Shown here: one piece after another, positions 1 through 6,800 of the stretch
Layout: each line of letters starts with the position of its first letter
Numbering within the stretch: position 1 is the first letter of the stretch
Assembly (NCBI GenBank): GCA_937915755.1
Contig: CALGGR010000044.1
Location: 1-9,280, forward strand
Direction of reading: 5' to 3'
DNA: 9,280 bases
Origin: an uncultured Fretibacterium sp.
GTDB taxonomy: Bacteria > Synergistota > Synergistia > Synergistales > Aminobacteriaceae
Made by a program: the position numbers and the translations under genes
The notes under the pieces: generated by a model
Databases searched by the model: none
What the model saw: only the letters and a program-made list of their open reading frames with translations
Told to the model about the DNA's origin: nothing

Positions 1-1
1 G

Positions 2-301
2 GCTTATAATGAGTGTAAGTCGATGCTCAGGTTTTCCTTTAAAGAAAAAAGCATTTCCCTCGATGAGCTGACGGAGCCCTTTAAGGAGCAGGAAAATATA
101 GAGTTTGTCGAGATGCTGTTCTCATTGCCTGAGGGGTATAGGAATATCCTCTACCTTTACTATAATGAGGGCTACGCCACTAAGGAAATTGCAGATATTA
201 CAGGACAAAGAGAGGGAACAGTCCGCTCACAGCTGAAGCGTGCAAGAGATAAGCTCAGGGCGGCAAATAAGGAGAAAGGAGACGGCAGCTATGAAGGATA
301 A
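2..301 (+). CDS. ECF-type RNA polymerase sigma factor, C-terminal part (5' end outside window)
   Basis: The frame is open from the left edge, and the residues ahead of the first Met (AYNECKS) already read like sigma factor, so the Met codon at 23 is internal and the gene is 5'-partial. About 99 residues are visible. They hold the end of the region 2/4 linker and all of region 4: LPEGYRNILYLYY, then a helix-turn-helix (EGYATKEIADITGQREGTVR) and a basic tail (SQLKRARDKLR). Region 4 of ECF sigma factors binds the -35 element of target promoters. Region 2 (-10 recognition) must lie off the window. The stop overlaps the start of the next gene by 11 bases, so the two are probably co-transcribed and translationally coupled, as is usual for an ECF sigma and its membrane anti-sigma partner. 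The family call is firm; the regulon cannot be told. Confidence 0.93.
   Translation, partial: AYNECKSMLRFSFKEKSISLDELTEPFKEQENIEFVEMLFSLPEGYRNILYLYYNEGYATKEIADITGQREGTVRSQLKRARDKLRAANKEKGDGSYEG
275..281 (+). promoter_or_regulatory. Ribosome binding site of the membrane anti-sigma-like gene
   Basis: AAAGGAG lies nine bases before the ATG at 291. It fixes the start there and not at the in-frame ATG at 240, which lies deep inside the sigma factor gene. The site is itself within the sigma coding sequence, which fits translational coupling. Confidence 0.85.
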
Positions 302-2051
302 GCTAAGGCTGATAAACAGCTATAAGACCCCCGATGACTGGAAGGAGCGTGCGGGCAAGATTGCAAAGGGCAAAGGCATATATGCAAGTGTAAAAACAAG
401 CTCGTGGCTTAAGCGGGCTATCGCTGCGGCAGTGGCGGTGGCACTGGGCGTGGAGGGGTATATGCTCCTCGGCGGCTCTGACGGAACATTTGATGAAAAG
501 CTCCAGCCTGCGCCTACCGGCGTGGTCGATGACGAGGCCACAAGGCAGTATGTCATAAAAAACCGCCTTAAAAACTACTTCCCGAACGCTACCGACCACG
601 GGATAAGGCTTTATGCCGAGAAGTATGAGAGCCGCGGTTGCGGGGCGTTTATAACTCAGGATAACGGCATTGCCGACTCCTGCTCCAAAAGGCTTGAAAC
701 GGTCGGCTATTCTATGGGGGCGACCTTTGCGCCAAACGTTACCTGTGACGGCTATATAGCAGACGGCAGCAGGCTGATAGCCCTTGTGCGCTTCTCCTTT
801 GATGAGAGCGTTCAGGACTTAAGTGACGACCTTCTGGCAGAAAGCCTTGTGCCCCACGTGTGCGTTTATGACAAGGGCTCACAGACCGTGCTTAAGCCCG
901 AGAGCGTAAGAATGCTCAGCTTTAAGGGCTTTATGTCCTACTACGCAAGGGTGGAGGTCGAGCTTGGCGAGGCATTTCCCGCAAGCGGCTTTGATGATCT
1001 GGAAATTGACGTTCATTTTTACGATAAGCAGCTTGTGGGCGAGCGTGACCCGCTTACCCTGCCCGACACAAATGATGAGCACATAGGCATCTACCACACT
1101 GATGTAAAGATAAGGCAGACCTTCTCTGACGTTGAGCTTACCGGAGCTGACGGCTATGACACACTGATAAAGCGTGCAAACATCTTCGGCAATGATGAGG
1201 CAGTCTACGGGCTTTGTGAGCTTTTTGGCACCGGGCATATCACCCGTGAGCCCGAAGCCCCCGACACTTTAAGCGACAGCGTAGTGCTTACCTCTGACGG
1301 CTTTGTGACAGACGGCGTGAAATTAATGCTCTTCTATACCGCCAAAGCCCCGGGGCAGCCCTCTACGGATAAGTATTTCGGCGCATTTGAAAGAAACACC
1401 TCGGCAAAGCTTTACCTTCTTCCCGAGAGGATAGAGATAGGCTCATTTGACAGCCTTGAATATTACAGCAGCTATACCGATGACCCCCACCAGAACGCAA
1501 GGTGGATAGGCCTGACATTAGAGCCGAAGTACCTGCTTGACGGGCATCAGGTGGAGGCGGTGTTTTCTTCCACGGGTGAAAAAGGCGCAGACGTCACCTT
1601 TACCTATGACCTGACAAGCGAGATAACAAAGGGCAGGCGCAGCTTTACCCTTGACACCGGCTATGAGCCGCTTGAAGGCGCAGATATTGCGGGCAGCACG
1701 CTGGGTGTGCTTATTCGGGGGGCTGACAGGCTCATTAATGAAAAAACAGCCGCCGCCGAAAAGAGCGAGGACACGGGAAGCGCTAAAATAGGCTACCTCA
1801 GGGGCGAATTTGAGCCCGAGCAGTATTTAGACAAGGAGGGCTTTGCCTACTTAAAGCAGGACGCTATAGATCAGGGCCTCGGCACAACACAGTGGCTGCC
1901 CATTATCAGCGGCGGCAGCAACGCAAATATCATAAATATCCTATCCTCAGACGGCACCTCGGCGGGGCAGTATATAGACTATAACAACTACCTCGGGGCT
2001 CTCAAGAGCATAGTCTTTACCGACGATATCCCAGAGGATCAGTGGGAATAA
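291..2051 (+). CDS. Single-pass membrane protein with large external domain, probable anti-sigma factor/sensor
   Basis: 586 residues from ATG 291. A short basic cytoplasmic part (about residues 1-41, with a TPDDWKE motif) is followed by one Ala/Val-rich membrane segment (about 42-61, RAIAAAVAVALGVEGYMLL) and a long, mainly polar region (about 62-586) predicted to lie outside. No catalytic motif was recognised; the external part alternates beta-like stretches with acidic loops. The 11-base overlap with an ECF sigma gene and the topology suggest a sigma-holding cytoplasmic N-terminus with an extracytoplasmic sensing domain. No zinc-binding HxxxCxxC anti-sigma motif is present in the cytoplasmic part, so binding to sigma is inferred from context only. 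It is much longer than typical anti-sigma factors because of the external domain. A strong terminator 28 bases after the stop ends the operon. Alternative: a membrane protein merely co-expressed with the sigma factor. Confidence 0.72.
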   Translation: MKDKLRLINSYKTPDDWKERAGKIAKGKGIYASVKTSSWLKRAIAAAVAVALGVEGYMLLGGSDGTFDEKLQPAPTGVVDDEATRQYVIKNRLKNYFPNATDHGIRLYAEKYESRGCGAFITQDNGIADSCSKRLETVGYSMGATFAPNVTCDGYIADGSRLIALVRFSFDESVQDLSDDLLAESLVPHVCVYDKGSQTVLKPESVRMLSFKGFMSYYARVEVELGEAFPASGFDDLEIDVHFYDKQLVGERDPLTLPDTNDEHIGIYHTDVKIRQTFSDVELTGADGYDTLIKRANIFGNDEAVYGLCELFGTGHITREPEAPDTLSDSVVLTSDGFVTDGVKLMLFYTAKAPGQPSTDKYFGAFERNTSAKLYLLPERIEIGSFDSLEYYSSYTDDPHQNARWIGLTLEPKYLLDGHQVEAVFSSTGEKGADVTFTYDLTSEITKGRRSFTLDTGYEPLEGADIAGSTLGVLIRGADRLINEKTAAAEKSEDTGSAKIGYLRGEFEPEQYLDKEGFAYLKQDAIDQGLGTTQWLPIISGGSNANIINILSSDGTSAGQYIDYNNYLGALKSIVFTDDIPEDQWE

Positions 2052-2079
2052 AAGCAAAGAACAAAAGCTGACATATAAG

Positions 2080-2121
2080 AAAAGCTCCCGGCGGAAGAGA
2101 AATATACCGCGGGAGCTTTTT
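2080..2121 (+). terminator. Intrinsic terminator of the sigma/anti-sigma operon
   Basis: AAAAGCTCCC (2080-2089), a single bulged G, and GCGG (2091-2094) pair with CCGC (2107-2110) and GGGAGCTTTT (2111-2120) around a 12-base loop. The descending arm ends in a T run (2117-2121). The A run on the left arm means it could also work for leftward transcription, but no minus-strand gene ends here. Confidence 0.9.
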
Positions 2122-2192
2122 GTGTGGTGACCAACTGCTTTCAGGGAAGACTTATTTGTTCCTAACGTAATCGCTATAAGAGCACAAAAAAG

Positions 2193-2269
2193 CCTCCCCT
2201 GAACGCATTATCCGCCTATGGCGGAAAACGCTCGGAGGGGGACCGCCGCCAAAGGCGGTGGTGGAGGGG
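2193..2269. repeat. REP-like GC-rich double hairpin element
   Basis: Two perfect six-base-pair hairpins stand close together: TCCGCC/GGCGGA (2211-2216 with 2220-2225, three-base loop) and ACCGCC/GGCGGT (2242-2247 with 2254-2259, six-base loop). CCTCC (2193-2197) can also pair with GGAGG (2234-2238) to enclose the first hairpin. The base composition is richer in G+C than the flanks. The form is that of an intergenic REP-type repeat; whether it recurs in the genome cannot be seen here. Confidence 0.6.
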
Positions 2270-2307
2270 TTTCACGCAAGCTCCAAAGGTGAAGCAGAGG
2301 GGTTTCA
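2264..2307. repeat. Short direct repeat GAGGGGTTTCA, two copies
   Basis: The same 11 bases occur at 2264-2274 and 2297-2307, 33 bases apart, at the right-hand edge of the double hairpin. They may be part of the same repeat element; too short to say more. Confidence 0.55.
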
Positions 2308-2377
2308 TAAAAGCAGATATGTTACAAGCGTATATTTGTTGCATATTAAAGTCTCGAAAGTTTGTGCGGTTTGTGTA

Positions 2378-2406
2378 TTGCAAAAATGGAATATATATGC
2401 TATCAT
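2378..2406 (+). promoter_or_regulatory. Putative sigma-A promoter without an obvious gene
   Basis: TTGCAA (2378-2383) and TATCAT (2401-2406) are 17 bases apart, and TGC directly before the -10 box makes it an extended -10. Transcription would start near 2413 and run into the tandem hairpin array. No reading frame with a ribosome binding site follows before the next promoter, so a small RNA or a long leader for the gene at 2789 are the alternatives. Confidence 0.5.
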
Positions 2407-2454
2407 AGACTTAGAAAAGAAAAACAGCGGGAGTTAAGTGCCCGTTTAGAAGTA

Positions 2455-2654
2455 AGAAATAAGAGGCAAGAAGTAAGAATTTTTTTGCAAGGCTGTCGGG
2501 AGGTGAGTGCCGACCTCATCACCGCAGCATAATAGCTGTTGGGAGGTGGGTGCCGACCCCATCACCGCAGCATAATGAGCCCCGGGAGGTGGGTGCCGAC
2601 CCCATCACTGAGTGAAACGATTATCTTAAGTCTTAAATCTAACCTCTTGCATCT
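2455..2654. repeat. Imperfect inverted arms around the tandem repeat
   Basis: The purine-rich stretch 2455-2481 matches the reverse complement of 2628-2654 at 18 of 27 positions by hand alignment. The arms bracket the 43-base repeats, as in a small MITE-like cassette. Because both arms are low-complexity (AAGA/TCTT-rich), the match could arise by chance. Confidence 0.3.
2498..2608 (+). repeat. Three tandem 43-base units, each with a hairpin
   Basis: Units begin at 2498, 2541 and 2584 with an exact 43-base period; the third is cut after 25 bases. The first 25 bases (GGGAGGTG...CATCAC) are conserved, as is CGCAGCATAAT in units one and two. Each core forms a six-base-pair stem with a seven-base TGCCGAC loop (2502-2507 with 2515-2520 in unit one). 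In unit one a stem pair is A-T (2506/2516), while in units two and three it is G-C (2549/2559 in unit two). This paired change supports a selected structure. Nothing separates the units as CRISPR spacers would. Confidence 0.8.
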
Positions 2655-2699
2655 AATCGCTTACATCTGAATCGCCTTCACGTTTTCCGTAAAAAGCAG

Positions 2700-2728
2700 T
2701 TGCTTTTTTTAGCAAGATGTGGTATAAT
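2700..2728 (+). promoter_or_regulatory. Extended -10 promoter of the nucleotidyltransferase gene
   Basis: TTGCTT (2700-2705), a 17-base spacer and a perfect TATAAT (2723-2728) preceded by TGG (extended -10). The start of transcription would fall near 2735, giving a leader of about 54 bases to the ATG at 2789. A short inverted repeat, AAAAAGC (2691-2697) with GCTTTTT (2702-2708), overlaps the -35 box. Confidence 0.75.
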
Positions 2729-2776
2729 AGTAGAATATGATAAAACTATTACCCCCAAAACGGGCGGACGGATAAC

Positions 2777-2780
2777 GGAG
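2777..2780 (+). promoter_or_regulatory. Ribosome binding site that selects ATG 2789
   Basis: GGAG stands eight bases before the ATG at 2789 but only two before the in-frame GTG at 2783, so the ATG is the start. The resulting N-terminus, MKALILNSGLGTRMG, is the usual beginning of this enzyme family. Confidence 0.8.
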
Positions 2781-2788
2781 ACGTGTAT

Positions 2789-3850
2789 ATGAAAGCATTG
2801 ATACTTAATTCAGGGCTTGGAACAAGAATGGGCGTTCTGACATCAGAGCAGCCGAAATGTATGACAGAGGTCTCGGCAAGTGAGACTATTTTGAGCAGGC
2901 AGCTTTCTCAGCTGGCCTATGCGGGAATTGATGAGGTGGTTATGACTACCGGCTATTATGATGAGGTTTTGGTAAACTACTGTGCCTCACTTGAGCTGCC
3001 GCTGCACATCACCTTTGTGAACAACCCGGTTTATGACAAAACAAATTACATCTACTCTATCTACTGTGCAAGGGAGCAGCTAAGGGACGATGACATTATC
3101 CTTATGCACGGCGATCTTGTGTTTGAAAACACGGTATTTGACGATGTATACAGCAGTCAAGTGAGCTGTATGACAGTAAGCTCCTCCCTGCCGCTGCCGG
3201 AGAAGGATTTCAAGGCAGTTATCAAGGAAGGGCGCATTGACAAGGTCGGAATTGAGTTTTTTAACTCCGCACTTGCAGCACAGCCCCTTTACAAGCTTAA
3301 AAAGGACGACTGGAGCATATGGCTTGACAATATTATCGCCTTCTGTGAGAGCGGCGAGGAGCAAAAGAGGAAGGTCTATGCGGAAAATGCCTTTAACGAG
3401 GTATCGGGCAGGTGTGTTATAGCGCCGCTTGATGTTAAAAACCGCCTCTGCTCGGAGATAGACAACCCCGAGGACTTAGCAGTCGTCTCATCAAGACTCA
3501 AGGAGGTCGAGAGCAGGACTGTGTATATGTGCTTTTCAAGCGACATCATTCACAGCGGCCACATAAGCCTTATCAAAAAGGCCGCACACTTAGGCAAGCT
3601 TATAGTAGGCGTTATGAGCGATGAGGCTGTTGCAGGCTTCAAGAGGCTGCCTATGCTGCCGTTTGACGAGAGGCGGTCAATGTTTGAAAGCATAAGCGGT
3701 GTAAGCCGTGTTGTTGAGCAAAAGACACTTTCCTACAGAGAAAATCTGGAAAAGCTAAGGCCTGACATCGTAGTTCACGGTGACGATTGGGTTACGGGCA
3801 AATTACTCTTTTTGCCATTTGGAGCTTTGAGCCATTTTGATGTCCCCTGA
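2789..3850 (+). CDS. NTP-transferase/cytidylyltransferase fusion of phosphonate type, 3'-truncated
   Basis: Residues 1-240 are a sugar-nucleotidyltransferase-like domain: the GLGTRM loop (9-14), PK with K23, and MHGDL (106-110) with D109 as likely metal ligand. Residues 243-337 begin a cytidylyltransferase domain of the nucleotidylyl-transferase superfamily: HSGH (255-258), GVMSDE (274-279) and VHGDDW (329-334). Such a cytidylyltransferase is known fused to PEP mutase, and enzymes with these domains activate phosphonates or phosphocholine with CTP for attachment to surface glycans. The substrate here is inferred. Family sequence stops at G337; the last 16 residues (338-353) are antisense of the neighbouring phage-like gene and are foreign. 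The second CTP-binding signature (ISST-like) and any PEP mutase domain are missing. The gene has its own extended -10 promoter. As it stands the product would lack cytidylyltransferase activity. Confidence 0.88.
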   Translation: MKALILNSGLGTRMGVLTSEQPKCMTEVSASETILSRQLSQLAYAGIDEVVMTTGYYDEVLVNYCASLELPLHITFVNNPVYDKTNYIYSIYCAREQLRDDDIILMHGDLVFENTVFDDVYSSQVSCMTVSSSLPLPEKDFKAVIKEGRIDKVGIEFFNSALAAQPLYKLKKDDWSIWLDNIIAFCESGEEQKRKVYAENAFNEVSGRCVIAPLDVKNRLCSEIDNPEDLAVVSSRLKEVESRTVYMCFSSDIIHSGHISLIKKAAHLGKLIVGVMSDEAVAGFKRLPMLPFDERRSMFESISGVSRVVEQKTLSYRENLEKLRPDIVVHGDDWVTGKLLFLPFGALSHFDVP

Positions 3851-6800
3851 AATTTTTCTCTGACAGCTTGCATTTGTTTTTGAGCTTCCGGAGTTAAAAG
3901 CTGTTCGTCAGCTTCAAGAACTTGTTGATTGTAACTTTCACTCTCAGATTTTCTTCCGCCATTATTGAAAGCCTCGATAGCTTCACTGTCGCTTGATTGG
4001 TCAATACCTGTCATCTTGATTTTGTCGGTGTTCCAGATAACGAAATTATGCGAGCCAGTTTTAGACTTATCCAAATATTTATGGCCAGGAATACCGAACT
4101 CGTTAAAAATCTGCGACGTTCTAACTTTAGCTTCGGGAATAATATTCTTGTCGTGATTAATGAATGCTTCACGGGCTTGTTCAGGCGATAAAGTTTTCAA
4201 AATTTCCTGTTTAAAGAAGTCCATAATATTCTGGTAAAGCATGCCGCCTGTAATATTTCCTGCGCGACCTTGAGTGATGTCAATACCGCCAAGCTGAGAG
4301 AAGAAAGCCTTTTTGTAGATGTTAGAGCCGCTAAAGCCCATTTGAGCCAGAGAGTTAAGCATAGACTTCAACTTTTCCTGAACTTGTCTAGGCTGCTGGA
4401 AGAGTGGCAAATCCCAATCGAGCAATTCATAATCTTCGGGGATGTCGAAAGTATAAAGATTACCGTTTTTCTTTTGGAGTTTCTTGAAGTCCTCCAAAGT
4501 TGAAATGTTATTGATGAGGTTTAAGCCGCTTTGTAACGCGTTCAGTCTCTTGACGGCCCGAATAATTTTTGACTTGAGAGTAGATTTGCTGTTACGAGTA
4601 ATGCCAGCCGCTGAAGGATTATCGCTTTGAGAAAACTCGCTGAACAGAGCTTTAATTTCGCGCTGTAAGTCATTAATTTTCAGCTTTGTATCTTTGCGAA
4701 TATCATCAAGAGCGTCATTAAGTTTCACGCCGTTATCCAAGTCGTTATTAATGCGGTCAATAATCTCATTCCTGAACAAATTAACCTGTTTATTTCTGCC
4801 TGAGTTTCTGAATTTCGCGACGATATCAGGATTTTGCGAGAAGTAAGCACCGTGTCCGAAGTCCGAGAAGCCCTCACCAGAGCCGACATAAGCCAAGTCA
4901 AATTTATTACCCCAAATAATATTGCCTGTAGCATGAGTAACGAGCTGATTAAATTTCTCAAGTTGGCGTTGTCCCATGAAGCCGTCTTTGCGTAAAGACT
5001 TATCGAAGACTTTGAACAGCCCAGTAAAGTTTATATGTTTATCACTCTCGACATCTTGAGTTTCAGTAATTGGAGTATTACGTCTTTCTTCGTCTGACAT
5101 GGAACTTCTACGAGATGAGTTACGAGCCTCAATCTCGCCGCCGAACATTTCATAAGCCTCAGTACCAGGCATAAAGAAAAAGCTACCATGTTGTATGTGT
5201 TTTTTGCCTTTATTCAATAACATACTCCAAGCGTCAAATTTATCTCTGAAGCCTTTAGTGAGAGTTTCATGCAAAAGTTTATTGAACTCGTCTTGAGATA
5301 AATTATTCTGAGCTTCGAGCAAGAAAGTAAAGTCATCCTGTTGTTTTGGAGATAAGTTATTAAAAATGGTGTTAGCTTGTCGGAGATAATTTTTGCCTTC
5401 AAAGTAAAACGGAGCAAAGTATGATTTGTCACTTCTATTAACAGCTTTTTCGTCTTTTAGGTAATGTCCTGTATCGTAATTCCCGCCGCTAGCGAAGCCT
5501 TCAATGCTTTGAACGAAATGTTGAAGTTCATGAATAGTAGATTGTCTTAAAGCCTCGTCGGAGCCGTTAGCTTGATTAATGTCAATACTAATGGAGTTAT
5601 CTTCATTAAGTATTGCGCGAGTACCTTTTGGCAAAACCTCAAAGACGACGTTAATATTCTTCATGTCTGGGTAGGCTTTAAAGAGTTCAGGAGCGTTGAA
5701 AAACTCAGAGAGTTTAGCGTTTTTAATTTTGCCTGATTTAATCTGTTGGAGTTTATCTGTAATGAAGTCCCCATAAGGGATTTCAAATTTCCATTGACCG
5801 TCAGAACCTCTTTGCCAGCCAGTAGCGAGCCAAATTTTACGAGAAGTATCTGAAGGAGCCGACGTTAAATCTAATGGTAATTTTTTCTCGAGTTTTTTAG
5901 CTAGTTTGAGATTATCCATGCGAGTAGTAACGCCTTCAGCTTCATCAAGATGTCGAGCGCCAGTATAGCCAATAATTTGGTGGTAAATATCTGGGTCATT
6001 AGCGTTGAAGTTGCCATTATTGCCTGTAGCCGATTTAATAGCGTTAGAATTAGGGGTAACGAAGACGTCGCTTAAGTAACGGCCGAGAGAATGAGGGCCA
6101 GTGTCGTAAATATTTCTGAAGATAACGCCGTCGACATCTTCACCGTTTAAATCACCGTTAAAAACGCCGCGAACGATATCATTAGTGTGAGAGAACTCAT
6201 CATTGACTTCAACGCGATACTTGCCGTAAATCAAATCATCAGTAGCGTAAGGGTCACCACTGCTGTAAGGGCTAGCGTCTTCATCGACTTCAAAAGTTCC
6301 GTCGTGAACTTTATCAAAGATGTAATTTTCAGCGTCGCGAGCAGATGAGAAAGGTTCCCCATTATCCTTTTCGTAAATGACTTCGCCTGTTTCATTGTCA
6401 ATAATATAAATTTCGCTGAGTTCGTTCCAAGCTCTGCCGTTGCCTTCGATAATGTAAGGTTTACGGATATTCAGGAAGACCGCGTACAGTCCTTCATCGT
6501 CGTCATATTCTTGGTAACTTTGAGCGTTTTCCCGTCTTGAAGTGAACCAAGCGCCAGTATTTTCGCTCATACCTTCACCGCGAGTATCGAACACTGAAAA
6601 TCCACCGTTTGGAGTTCCATGATAGACGACTAGCGGCTCACCGTTTTCGTCGATAACTTTTGATGAATTTTGCGGGTCATTCTCCCAATCACCAAAGAAT
6701 TTTTTGAAGTTTGGTGTACGAACTTGAAGCCATAGTCTTTCAGAGAGGTTAGTTTTCTTACCATTTGGAGCTTTCAACCATTGTGAAGTGCCTTGATACT

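Larger units (their letters stand above)
2122..2788. other. 667-base non-coding region with repeats and two promoters
   Basis: No convincing reading frame is seen on either strand. The stretch holds, in order, a GC-rich double-hairpin element (2193-2269), a short direct repeat (2264-2307), a sigma-A-type promoter with no gene directly behind it (2378-2406), purine-rich and pyrimidine-rich arms (2455-2481 and 2628-2654), three 43-base tandem units (2498-2608), and the promoter and ribosome binding site of the nucleotidyltransferase gene (2700-2780). I see nothing recognisable in 2122-2192 or 2310-2377. Confidence 0.75.

Noticed and set aside
240..290. Upstream ATG at 240 as the start of the membrane protein
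   Set aside because: It lies well inside the sigma factor gene and has no ribosome binding site; ATG 291 has AAAGGAG at the right distance.
879..1238. 119-residue antisense frame in the membrane protein gene
   Set aside because: It is an antisense shadow without ribosome binding site or family resemblance; the plus-strand frame explains the sequence.
2498..2608. CRISPR array
   Set aside because: The units are contiguous with a 43-base period and almost fully conserved; no variable spacers and no cas genes are present.
2691..2708. Intrinsic terminator before the nucleotidyltransferase promoter
   Set aside because: The stem is short and almost all A-T with a four-base loop, and it overlaps the -35 box; termination is unlikely to be efficient.
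2783..2788. GTG at 2783 as the start of the nucleotidyltransferase
   Set aside because: GGAG is only two bases away, too close for initiation, and the family begins MKALIL, which is at ATG 2789.
3775..3850. Transposon or prophage insertion end at the junction
   Set aside because: No inverted repeat, target duplication, attachment core or integrase is seen, and the phage gene is itself cut there, so the break is not the natural end of an element.
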